Origin: Spinellus fusiger
Taxonomy: Eukaryota; Mucoromycota; Mucoromycetes; Mucorales; Phycomycetaceae
DNA length: 64,000 nucleotides
Direction: 5' to 3'
Assembly (NCBI GenBank): GCA_025094145.1
Contig: JALLLS010000021.1
Coordinates: 248,001 to 312,000, forward strand
Made by a program: the position numbers and the translations under genes. Below, piece after piece: positions 11,814 through 21,139 of this stretch. Position 1 is the stretch's first letter, and each line of letters begins with the position of its first letter. The notes below the pieces were generated by a model. That model was not told the origin of the DNA. It worked only from the letters and a program-made list of their open reading frames with translations, and ran no database searches.

Positions 11814-13202
11814 CTAGATTTCCTTCATTTCTCCGCTCATCAGTCTCTTCCATGCTACTTCCAAATGGGGCCGGATCTCCTGTAGGCGCACCACTGCCTG
11901 CTCCCATGCCTCTCGATCCTCGTCCTGAGCATTGCCGCCTGCCTCCAGAAGCGTCAGGTAAGGAACACCCGTCTCCACCACCTGTACCATGGCCTCAATA
12001 TCCTCCCGAGTCACCTGATTGCAGCCAATGTCCAGTGTGCGCACCTGACTGTGCTCAAACAGGGGCAGAGTGGCTCCACTGCCAAATCCACCAATGACAT
12101 TACTAAACAGACCAATGTACTCTAAATGGCTTGACAACAGCACTGCCAATCCACAAGGACTCACGGCGTTGTCTCCCAGTTCAAGGTGGACCAGGCTGGG
12201 AGGCATTTTAGGCACAAAGGCAGTCATGGCAGCATCCTCCAACTGATTTGAGCGTAGTCGCAGCTCCACTAAATGGCTGCCACTGAAATCACCTGCTTCT
12301 ATGACGGCCCTGGATTGGATGCCATTGCCATCCAGCCACAGATGGGTCAAATGGCGGTTGGTGGCAAGACTTTTCATGACAGCAGAGAAGAGAGCATTGC
12401 CATGGACAGAGCGAGGATCTTCTGTAGGTGAAGACTCCTCCTCCTTGTCCTTGTCCTCCTTGTCCTTGTCCTCCTCCTCCTCCTTGTCGTCTCTATCTTC
12501 AACACTCGATACATGCATCATCTTGAGTGTCTGCAGTGTGGTGTTACTAGCAAGAGCCTCTCCCAACACCGTGGCCCCCTCCAACAACGGATTATCAGAC
12601 ACATCCAACACAGAAAGCACCCCCAGGTGCTGTGCCAAAACACACGCCCCTCGAGGCCCCACTGCATTCAACGAAAGATTTAACGTGCGCAGAGAAGACT
12701 GTGGCAGCACAGGCGCCAACACCTCCATACAGGCATCGTCCAATTGATTGCGAGACAGCACCAGGGACTCCAGACAGGTGTTCTTGGCAAGACACGCTGC
12801 CACATACCCCACTGAGGCCAGCGACAAGCCCTTGTTCTCCAGGTCCAGGGTCTTGAGCCCTTCATTCACTGCCAGGCCCTCACACAGGAGCTGGACGAGA
12901 GCCCCATGGCCCGCGCCAAAGTCACTGTTGCCCAGGGTCAGCGAGAGCAGGGTTTCATTGAGGGTCAGGGCGTCTGCCAGCTGCTCCACACACGCGCGGT
13001 CAAGGGCATGGCCTGAGCAGTACAGGTGCTCCAGGGTGGTGTTCTGAGCCAGGGCACGGAACAGCGCCACGAACTGGGTGGGGGTGACGACTCTGAAGCT
13101 AAGAATGTGGAGGCTGGTGAGACGGGGGTCGTTGTTGTTGAGTTGCTGGATCCATCGATCCACTGCATTATCAGAACCAGAATCACCCCATGCCATGATC
13201 AA
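11814..13202 (-). CDS. Leucine-rich-repeat protein, ribonuclease-inhibitor type
   Basis: An intronless frame of 462 residues starts MIMAWGDSG. About 12 LRR units of the RI/RanGAP-like class are spread from residue 25 to 430, with the pattern L..L.L..N.. and frequent Gly/Ala after Asn (LRTLNLSLNAVGPRGACVLA, VLDVSDNPLLEGATVLGEAL, LVHLELGDNAVSPCGLAVLL). An acidic Asp/Glu/Lys insert (EEEEDKDKEDKDKEEE) near residue 245 interrupts the solenoid. Such proteins act as protein-interaction scaffolds. No catalytic motif is visible and the specific role is unknown. Its GC content is higher than that of most neighbours. Confidence 0.85.
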   Translation of the reverse strand: MIMAWGDSGSDNAVDRWIQQLNNNDPRLTSLHILSFRVVTPTQFVALFRALAQNTTLEHLYCSGHALDRACVEQLADALTLNETLLSLTLGNSDFGAGHGALVQLLCEGLAVNEGLKTLDLENKGLSLASVGYVAACLAKNTCLESLVLSRNQLDDACMEVLAPVLPQSSLRTLNLSLNAVGPRGACVLAQHLGVLSVLDVSDNPLLEGATVLGEALASNTTLQTLKMMHVSSVEDRDDKEEEEDKDKEDKDKEEESSPTEDPRSVHGNALFSAVMKSLATNRHLTHLWLDGNGIQSRAVIEAGDFSGSHLVELRLRSNQLEDAAMTAFVPKMPPSLVHLELGDNAVSPCGLAVLLSSHLEYIGLFSNVIGGFGSGATLPLFEHSQVRTLDIGCNQVTREDIEAMVQVVETGVPYLTLLEAGGNAQDEDREAWEQAVVRLQEIRPHLEVAWKRLMSGEMKEI

Positions 13203-13353
13203 ACAAGAGAAAATAAATAAATAGATTAATATAGATTAATATAGATATAAATAAATAAATTAATTAAAAAGTGAATGAAAAGAGTGTTTATATCGGAAAT
13301 TAAAATGGAAAGGGGGAAGAGAGAGTTGGGAGCTTCATTATGGGAAAGCCTCA

Positions 13354-13607
13354 TCATTGCTGTCGGGTGCCTTGAGAAGCAGAAGCAGAAGCAGAAGAAG
13401 ATGGAGAAGAGACATCGACACTGTAGCGTGTAAAGAGCTGCTTGGGTGTCTTTCTTGGCAGAGGGGAGGACTCGCTCATGGGAGGAGAGAGAGGAACATT
13501 GACATGTGTCTTGACCAAGGGGTGCAGTGTCCAAGGCAAGGCTCCCATTCTAAGCAGGATTCATAATAACATTCCCCATAGGTTATTGGCTTTTTATTAT
13601 TATTATT

Positions 13608-13638
<31 letters not shown>

Positions 13639-15376
13639 ACGTGTTGGATGACACGCCATGAAATTACCTTGCATAGAACATCTGTAGACGCAGACGCATG
13701 ACTTCATTGTACAGATCAGGCACAGTGTGAGTACTGTACAGTCCCTGGCGCACATTGCGAAGAAACACATAAAACTCACACACTGCCACGAGTCGATCAC
13801 GGCAGTATCTGTCAATACAGGCCCAGTCATCAAAGAACGAAATGCGGAATCGGTAGGGAAACGGTCCCTCTGTCCTTCCACATGCCTGGCATCCCGTCAG
13901 TGCCATGTTCTGGGAATGGCTGCTGAATCTCTCCCATAAGAGTGTTTTGGAGGCAGAGATCTTGAGAGGCGTGTCGATGGATTGGATGGCCTGTTCATTG
14001 GCAAACCCAGCAGGGGCCTCTTCAATAAAGCATGTGTTCATAACAATGGCATCGTTGATCTTACGAGCAGACAGACGGGAAGAAGGGCCAAATCTCAGGC
14101 AGGGCTCTACGTCTTCTGTCTGGCAATTCTTCATAAAGGCAAGGGTGTGGAGTTTCTTGAGGCTTACACTTGCACTGTGTTTGACATAGTCACCGAATTC
14201 CTCCAATAGCACTGGATCGATGCCAATGCTCTCTTCTGTGAGGTGGGGAGTGGTAGTAGTAGTAGTAGCAGGAGTAGCAGGAGTATTAATAGTATTAGTT
14301 GTTGTAGTAGGAGTTGTAGTAGTAGGAGTTGTAGTAGGAGGAGTAGGGGTATGCTGATGATGACTGGCATTCGTATTCGTATTCGTATTCGTATTAGTTG
14401 TTGTAGGTGTTGTTGTAGGTGTAGTAGTAGGTGTAGCAGCAGTAGCAGCAGCAGTAGCAGCACGATGATGGGCAGGAATCAAAGGAATGACTGCCCCTGC
14501 CAAGGAAGCCTCCACAGACACGTGCAGGTCCTGTCCTGAGGATGGATATGCCTCGTGTATTTCTGGTGCCAGCGTCATCGCCTCCATCTTCAGCCGCAAC
14601 TCCTTCAGCTGCATCTGCTCTGCTCCCAGCCTCTCCTGTGTCTCCCTGAGCTGGTTTTCAAGGTGCTTCTGGGCCATCTCGAGGTTATACTTTTCTCTCT
14701 TTTCATTGGCCACCATGCCATTCGCTTCCTCAAACAGCCGCCGTGATAAATCCTCCAACTCACTCTCCACCATGTCTTTTGAATGCTGTATTTCTGCCAC
14801 TCGTTCTATTTCATCCACATACTTCTCATTCAGACGCTCCATGTCTCTCTGGAGAGCAGAAAACTCTTGTGACTTGCAATCCAGGTGTTCTTGGACAAGG
14901 TCCAGGTTCTTCTGCAGCAGGTCAATGTCCGTAAGCTGTTGGGTGATTTTGGTCTGTTCCTGGGCAAGACGCTCCTCCAGGTGCTTCAGTTCCTGCTCAT
15001 GGACAAGGTGCTCATGGACAAGGTGCTCCATCATGGGTATGGCACGGTCACAGAGAGAGCAGTGGGTGGCGTCTGTGTGGGTGAGAATGGTGTGGCATGG
15101 ACAGTCAGTAGGTGGGTGCTGTGGGTGCTGTGGGTGCTGTGTGGGTGGTGTGGCGGGTGTGGCGGGCGTAAAGGAGGAAAGAGACATGGGTGACTTTGAC
15201 TTGTAGTTGAACAGTGGTGAGGATATGCTGGGTGATAGAGGAAGAGAAGGGGGAAGAGGTATGAATTTGGCGTCATTGCTGTCGTGTTTCTCCATGGCTG
15301 CCTGGAGTCGGGAGTATAGGTTGGCAATGTCCTTGGAGGGATCTCTTGTATAAACAACACTCTCTGACGTAGCCAT
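13354..15376 (-). CDS. SEC2: Sec2/Rabin8-type Rab guanine-nucleotide exchange factor
   Basis: This protein is expected to activate a Sec4/Rab8-type GTPase on secretory vesicles. Two exons, 13668-15376 and 13354-13549, join AG to A through GTAATT...CTGCTTAG and give 634 residues. The Sec2 coiled-coil GEF domain runs about residues 110-270; its diagnostic block is LEDLSRRLFEEANGMVANEK. A Thr/Pro/Asn/Ala-rich linker encoded by trinucleotide runs (14250-14460) follows. A conserved C-terminal region ends with CQACGRTEGPFPYRFRISFF and RLVAVCEFYVFLRNVRQGLY. The frame is open upstream to 15604, but the start MATSESVVYTRD at 15376 avoids overlap with the next gene. The last exon is Ser/Pro-rich (VPLSPPMSESSPLPRKTPKQ) and may be phosphorylated. 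The intron contains a TTA/TTG repeat. Confidence 0.88.
13593..13638. repeat. ATT/GTT microsatellite in Sec2 intron
   Basis: Consecutive ATT then GTT units lie within the single Sec2 intron (13550-13667). Confidence 0.85.
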
Positions 15377-15491
15377 ACTATTACTAGAGTGGAGTCGACA
15401 AGAAAGAGAGAGAGAAAAGAGAATATAAAAAGAAGCAAGAAAAGGGGAGAAAAGAAAGATGTCCTGTATATTTATGTTTTCAATCCTATTC

Positions 15492-16460
15492 TCACGTGAT
15501 ATGGGCTGGAGTGACTTCTCCACGCCATAACTCATGAATGACCTTTTGCTGGAGAATGTGCCTTTCAATGATGCCCTCGATATGACACTGCCGTACATTG
15601 CCATACATATGCCCGCCCATGCCTTTCTGGTGGAGAATCAGATTGCCAGCAAATTTATGGCCTCCAAAGTGACTTGTTCCCCAGACTTGGACTTTGTGCT
15701 CGAGTCCCCTCTGCCTGAGTTGCTGTCGAAACTCCTCCACGAGCAAAGGACCGAGAATGCCACACCGCTTGTCACGCATGGTATGAGTGCATACAAGGAC
15801 CACAGTGTCCTCATGTATAGGCTGGATGTCCACAGAGGGCATGGGGGGCAGGGGAGCCAGTGGGTTTGTCCACAGAGCATGGAGCATAGAGAGAAAGGAC
15901 GGAGAGGGGGCAGTAGGATGAACATTTTGTACAAGCTGAAAGTCAGGAAACATTTGGACCTGAAGGTTGGAAGAGGTGGAAGAAGAGGTGGAAGAAGAGG
16001 TGCTGGGACGGTCACAAACAGTCATCAACAGATCACCCTTGGGTGGGTCGGCATGAACACCAGCAGCAGACGTCTGCCTCCATGTCTTGTAGGACTGCTG
16101 AAGAGTAGATAACAAGCCCCCTTGATACTCATCCACCTTGGCCTTGTCCCACTCCCTGCCTTGCTCACCCACAGACACCACCAAATGACGACCCATCACA
16201 GCACACGCCATGTTGCCTGTTGTGTCTACTTTACGCCCAATCACAGGCAACAGAGGATGCTTGCTACAAGGCGTGAAGGAGCTGTCTGGGCCCAAGGGTT
16301 CTGCTGGACAGCAGGGCTCAAATCTCCCCAAAGGAAAAGGCTTGTCATCAAAGGGAATAGTGCATTGGCTGGTAAAACAGCGTCCAGAACCACACCCAGT
16401 GCTCAATGCAGAGAAGACACTTACAGAGCGCCCACAGAGCCGCCCACACAATGACAGCAT
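15492..16460 (-). CDS. Apd1/AIM32-type thioredoxin-like ferredoxin (sucrase/ferredoxin-like family)
   Basis: An intronless 322-residue protein. This fungal family has a C-terminal thioredoxin-like [2Fe-2S] domain with Cys and His ligands. Visible candidates are VCTHTMRDKRCGILG (Cys pair around residues 228-237) and the His-rich TSHFGGHKFAGNLI (HFGGH). The N-terminus (MLSLCGRLCGRSVSVFSALS) is basic and hydrophobic, fitting a mitochondrial location as in AIM32. An Apd1 role in redox stress tolerance is family knowledge only. The stop is 115 bp upstream of the Sec2 start on the same strand. Confidence 0.8.
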   Translation of the reverse strand: MLSLCGRLCGRSVSVFSALSTGCGSGRCFTSQCTIPFDDKPFPLGRFEPCCPAEPLGPDSSFTPCSKHPLLPVIGRKVDTTGNMACAVMGRHLVVSVGEQGREWDKAKVDEYQGGLLSTLQQSYKTWRQTSAAGVHADPPKGDLLMTVCDRPSTSSSTSSSTSSNLQVQMFPDFQLVQNVHPTAPSPSFLSMLHALWTNPLAPLPPMPSVDIQPIHEDTVVLVCTHTMRDKRCGILGPLLVEEFRQQLRQRGLEHKVQVWGTSHFGGHKFAGNLILHQKGMGGHMYGNVRQCHIEGIIERHILQQKVIHELWRGEVTPAHIT

Positions 16461-16679
16461 ACAAGATATAGAAAGTGAGAGAAAGTGAGGGAGACAAGGG
16501 AGAGATGTCGACTTTTTCGTCCCTCCGTTTTCTTTGCTATTGTGACTTGCTTATTCTCTTAATAGAGAGAGCGAGAGAGCGAGAGAGCAAGCGAGGTTAT
16601 GGTGGGCGGTCTTTTGGCCTGATGGGGCCCGTCCATCACAACAGTAGAAGTAGTCACACTTGTCTCGAGTCTGTCTTCC

Positions 16680-17694
16680 ATGAACAAACACCCTCGTCTG
16701 TTGAAGCCCAAAGGTGTCTTCCGACCTACCAAGGCATTTCAGCCGAATGGATTTCAGTCTAAACTTCCTCCTCTGCCCCCACCTCTTCCCAAGCGGCCTC
16801 GTCTTGTGCCTATACTGATAGGAGGAGCACTGCTCTATGTGACGGCTACTTATATGAGCATGGTAATGTTTAAGAGCAAGAGTGATACCACTGCTACTGC
16901 CACTGCCACCACCACCACCCCATCAGTAGCACCACCACCACCACAACAACAACAGCAGCAACAACAACACTTTGATACCACGCCTATCTGGGAAAGTGCA
17001 TCCCAAAGCTATGACAAGGACATTGGCTGGGACGAACGGGTCATGGGCATTGGACTGTTGCGTCGATGGCTCATTGGACACGCCAAGGTAACTCTCTTGC
17101 CCACAGACATGGAAGCTCACCCTCACACACACACACTCCCAGGGACGTGTTCTTGAGGTGTCTACAGGAACAGGCCGTAACCTAGACTACTACCCCTCCA
17201 CAACCATCACAAGCATGACCTTCACCGACCGCCACACCTCCATGCTCAAAGAAGCAGAACAAAAGTACAACAAAAGCAGTCAAAGCAGTCCCAGAAGCCA
17301 TGCTGTCACCTTTGCTGTCTCTGATATCAGCCAACCCACCACCCCCTCTCACTCGTATGACACCATTGTCGATACCTTTGGCCTGTGTTCATGCACCGAC
17401 CCAGTCGAAGCCCTGATCTCTCTTGTGGATGCCTGTGCTGATACAGAGTCACGCATTCTCCTGCTAGAACACGGGCGCAGTCACTATGACTGGCTAAACA
17501 CCCTCCTCGACACCAACGCAGACAAACATGTCGCCCGGTGGGGCTGCTGGTGGAATCGTGATTTGATGGCGCTGCTACAAAATGACCGCATTCAGCAGAG
17601 AATGGAGATTGTCTCTCTCTCACGCTGGCACTTTGGCACTACCTATTGTATTGTTGCCAAACCCAAATCCTCCTCCCCACCATTGACGTCATGA
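16680..17694 (+). CDS. OMS1-like mitochondrial SAM-dependent methyltransferase
   Basis: Exons 16680-17087 and 17143-17694 (intron GTAACT...CTCCCAG, 55 nt) give 319 residues. The N-terminus is basic and Pro-rich and is followed by one hydrophobic segment (VPILIGGALLYVTATYMSMV) near residues 40-62, then a Thr/Ala/Gln-rich linker. The methyltransferase fold starts with motif I GRVLEVSTGTGRN across the exon junction, then a post-I acidic motif (TFTDRHTSML) and the motif II region YDTIVDTFGLCSCTDP. The C-terminal block RWGCWWNRD resembles OMS1/METTL7-class enzymes anchored in the mitochondrial inner membrane. The substrate cannot be told. It is divergent from the Apd1/AIM32 gene. Confidence 0.82.
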
Positions 17695-17814
17695 GTGGTC
17701 TTGGGGTGCTGTGGGAGGGAATGTGACGCCTTTTATTTTTTTCTTCGAATGTTTATTATTTCACCGAAATTGAATTTTTTTTTGTTCTTTCTTTTTTCTT
17801 CCAGCACTTTTAAT

Positions 17815-19246
17815 ATGAGGTAAAATAATAGATAAGTAAATAGGAAAAGAGAATAAAACAGAGAATAGAAAAGAGAATAAAGAGAGAAAAGAGAGAGAAA
17901 AGAGAGGGAAAAGAAAGCAAGTCCAGTGCATGGCTTGTCTTGCATTATGACCAGTATTAGCCATGAGTGTTAGCCATGAGTATTAGCATTTAAAAAAGAA
18001 AACTCCCTAGGAAATGCATGCTTAGAAATACACAACTCAATATAAAATAAACTCTTGTAGCGAACCCCTCCAAGAAATTCAAGACGTTGAAATCGAGTCC
18101 AACTGGGAAGAAGTTGTTGATAACTTTGACAACATGAACCTCAAGACCGACCTTTTGCGTGGTGTCTATGCTTATGGTTTCGAGCGTCCTTCCACCATCC
18201 AGCAGCGTGCCATTATGCCCGTGGTCAAGGGTCACGATGTGATTGCCCAGGCTCAGTCCGGTACTGGAAAAACCGCCACCTTCTCCATCTCCATCCTGCA
18301 GTCCATTGATGTGTCTCTCAAGCAGACCCAGGCCTTGATTCTTGCCCCCACCCGTGAATTGGCTCTCCAGATCCAAAAGGTCGTCCTGGCCTTGGGTGAC
18401 TTCATGGGCATCGAGTGCCACGCCTGTATCGGTGGTACCAATGTGCGTGAGGACATTGTCAAGCTGCAGAGTGGTGTGCACATTGTCGTCGGCACCCCCG
18501 GTCGTGTGTTTGACATGATCAACAACCGTCGTGCCTTCAACACCGAGCACATGAAGATGTTCGTACTGGACGAAGCCGATGAGATGTTGTCTCGTGGTTT
18601 CAAGGACCAGATCTATGATGTGTTCCAGCTCTTGCCAGAATCCACCCAAGTGGTGCTGTTGTCTGCCACCATGCCTTCCGATGTGATGGAGGTCACCACC
18701 AAGTTCATGCGCGACCCTATTCGTATTCTTGTGAAGCGTGATGAGTTGACATTGGAAGGTATTAAGCAGTTCTACGTGGCTGTCGACAAGGAGGAGTGGA
18801 AGTTGGACACTTTGTGCGATTTGTACGAGACAGTGACTATCACCCAGGCTGTCATCTTCTGCAACACCCGTCGCAAGGTAGACTGGTTGACCGACAAGCT
18901 CCATGCTCGTGACTTCACTGTGTCTGCTATGCACGGTGACATGGAGCAGTCCCAGCGTGATGTGCTGATGAAGGAGTTCCGTTCCGGTTCTTCTCGTGTT
19001 CTGATCACCACCGACTTGTTGGCTCGTGGTATTGATGTCCAGCAGGTGTCTTTGGTCATCAACTACGACTTGCCCTCCAACCGCGAGAACTACATCCACA
19101 GAATTGGTCGTGGTGGTCGTTTCGGTCGCAAGGGTGTTGCTATCAACTTTGTCTCCAACGATGATGTGCGCATGATGAGAGACATTGAGCAGTTCTACAA
19201 CACTCAGATTGAAGAAATGCCTATGAACGTAGCTGATCTTATCTAG
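17815..19246 (+). CDS. TIF1: Translation initiation factor eIF4A (DEAD-box RNA helicase)
   Basis: eIF4A unwinds mRNA 5' UTRs within eIF4F. The main exon 18061-19246 carries all DEAD-box motifs: Q motif ([14 protein letters not shown]), I AQSGTGKT, Ia PTRELALQ, Ib [41 protein letters not shown] and [15 protein letters not shown], ending VADLI. The conserved start is missing from this exon. A 5-nt exon ATGAG at 17815-17819, followed by GTAAAA and spliced to CTTGTAG at 18060, gives M-S-E-P-L-Q and a total of 396 residues, exactly family-like. Codon use is strongly GC-ending, as in a highly expressed gene. The tiny first coding exon is inference. Confidence 0.93.
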
Positions 19247-19548
19247 ATTGTATATATTATTATGTTAAAGAAAACGAAGCGCATGGGTTCTACTGCGTAA
19301 CTGTTATTTTATTCCAAAGAAAAAAAAATACGGGTTCTGGAAGATGCAACTACTACAGACAATGGTGTGCTATACTTGTAATTTGATGTGTTTGCTATCT
19401 ATTTATACAGATGGGTTGTGTTGAGGGTTGTGTGGGGCATGAGAAAGACCAAGATGATATAAACATAGATAGAAATGAAACTAGCAAGGCAAATTGTTTT
19501 TGTTGGTGGAAAAAGAAGAGAAAAAAAAGAGACTGGCCATAAGAAAGA

Positions 19549-19678
19549 CTACGACTGGACAGACTTCTTGATGAGGAGAAATGCTAAAAGAGACTTGGCA
19601 AAGATGAGTTGCATGTAAATCCCAAGACACAATAGAAGAGGAGTGTTAATAGGCAAAGCATCTAGCAAAAGAACCAAC
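19549..19678 (-). pseudogene. Possible Svp26/TEX261-like membrane-protein fragment
   Basis: An exon-like segment starts after the acceptor TTTTCATACAG and ends at a TAG. It encodes LVLLLDALPINTPLLLCLGI and then YMQLIFAKSLLAFLL. The spacing of LLL-D-LP and the hydrophobic run ending in KS recall the second membrane region of ER-to-Golgi adaptor Svp26/Erv26, but the expected downstream region is missing and the upstream exons are not evident. It could be a decayed copy or a different small membrane protein. Confidence is low. Confidence 0.2.
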
Positions 19679-20174
19679 CTGTATGAAAAGAAAACTCGAG
19701 GAGAAAAGGAGGACTGTTTTATTGTTTGTGCAAGGGCTTTACTTGTTAGTCGTGGCTTATGAAGGAATTGGGGAAAGAAAAAAATATACACACATACACA
19801 CACACAAGAATGCAAGGAATATGCACAATTGCAGTAAATGAAAAAATAATAATAAGATATCCTCAACCCCGACTTTCTCTTTGTACCTGTGTCTGTTGTT
19901 TAATATGAATTGAATATGCAGTCAGTCTTCTGCTTCTCAAGCTACCTATTACCATTGCAAAATTACACTTTAGAATAGAGCTTATATTGTAGTAAACAAT
20001 CAAAGTATCTTTCAAATGTATATTCATAATAATAGTAATAATAATAATAATCCTGTAAAGACTACAGTTTGATCTGGGATTCTAGTATTTGTTTATCTTA
20101 TTAAGAGTACACCTTTTTCGGAAAGGATTCTCACACTTTATATTTTACTTTTTGCACAAAGTGTGCGGAATGTA

Positions 20175-20507
20175 TTAAAGGGTATGTCTACTTGAACATG
20201 TCGTAAATTTCGAAGAAGAGTAACAACAAAATCCCTTAAGATCACTGATAAGAACATTGCTACATACTTCAGTGATCCTCATGTTTAACGTCTCATTTTC
20301 TAAGAGCTTTTCTCTTTTGAGCTTACTCTTCACAACAGACCAGAGTTGTTCAATTAGATTAAACTCAGGAGAGTAGGGTGGAAGGTATACACATCCATAG
20401 CCACGACTTTTAATAAGTCTGCTACTACCTTCAGCTGTGTGGATAGGTGAATTATCCATTATTATATAATGTCCTTTAAACTCATTGTAAAGATCCAAAA
20501 CATCCAA
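20175..20507 (-). pseudogene. Transposase DDE C-terminal fragment
   Basis: A 110-residue frame holds the second catalytic Asp (IIMDNSPIHTA) and the Glu (FNLIEQLWS) of a DDE_3 domain. In-frame sequence extends upstream of its first Met (NFIASTLDVLDLYNEFKGHY), showing that it is a truncated part of a longer protein. Confidence 0.8.
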
Positions 20508-21064
20508 AGTGCTTGCAATAAAGTTAAAGTAATGACCAGTAACTGTTCAGTAAGACTGTCTATTGCCTGATCTAACGTTGCAGAAGGGTGATCTAAAAAC
20601 TTTTCAGAAAGATGTTTGTTATGGTCTTCATTTAATAATGCTGTTTGGCCCATTTTTGGGGTCTCTACTGGCTCAACTTCGAGATCTCTGTTCATATTCT
20701 GCATGATTTATTCCTGATCTCTTTCAATCCAGTCGTATGCGGCTCGACGAGCAATACCCAACTGCTTAGCTGCTTTACCTGCAGTCATATCTAGTTCATA
20801 AACCAGATGAAAAAAGTGACCTTTAACATCATCACCATGTTTCTTGTAGTAAGACACGGGTGCTGGAGTAGAAGTTGTATTCTTTTTGGTGGCCTTGGGT
20901 TTTGGCTGAGGCTTCTCGGGTGGTTTCAAGTCCAAGTAAGTACTGTAGTCTACGATGTTTTGAAGAGGAAAAGATTCTTTATCTACATCCATCAATATGG
21001 GCTTATTGCCCAATTCATCGATAGTATTTCCCTGTCCATCTTCATAGTAGATTTGTAGGCTCAT
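20462..21064 (-). pseudogene. Transposase N-terminal half (stop-interrupted) of the 20108-21139 element
   Basis: Two successive frames (21064-20708 and 20704-20462) carry the N-terminal Lys/Pro-rich region and the helix-turn-helix of the transposase. The first frame ends at a TAA three bases before the second begins. The second loses homology after SLTEQ, where the internal deletion starts. Confidence 0.7.
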
Positions 21065-21139
21065 TGTTGAAAAAATAGTATTTCGAAAAGTGTGCGATTT
21101 TTTTCTGAGGTTGTGCGAATACTTTCCGAAAAAGGTGTA

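Larger units (their letters stand above)
20108..21139 (-). mobile_element. Internally deleted TIR transposon with partial DDE transposase
   Basis: The element is bounded by perfect 18-bp inverted repeats, TACACCTTTTTCGGAAAG at 20108-20125 and its complement at 21122-21139. The outermost TA at each end suggests a TA target duplication. Inside, on the minus strand, a 118-residue N-terminal piece ends in a helix-turn-helix (AGKAAKQLGIARRAAYDWIE). After a stop, a short piece continues (LDHPSATLDQAIDSLTEQ). The sequence then jumps to the DDE_3 C-terminal part with HYIIMDNSPIHTAEGSSRLI and LPPYSPEFNLIEQLWSVVKS. The segment that would carry the first catalytic Asp is absent. It is therefore a non-autonomous IS630/Tc1-superfamily derivative that might still be mobilised in trans. 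Confidence 0.85.

Noticed and set aside
14487..15206. 239-codon plus-strand open frame
   Set aside because: Antisense to the Sec2 coiled-coil region; Ser/Cys-rich composition is an artefact of complementing Glu/Gln/Arg codons.
15377..15604. N-terminal extension of the Sec2 frame
   Set aside because: It would overlap the Apd1/AIM32 gene 3' end and encodes a low-complexity region. The ATG at 15376 is more plausible.
17990..19099. 369-codon minus-strand open frame
   Set aside because: It is the antisense shadow of the eIF4A exon; its composition follows the mirror of strongly GC3-biased codons and it has no family features.
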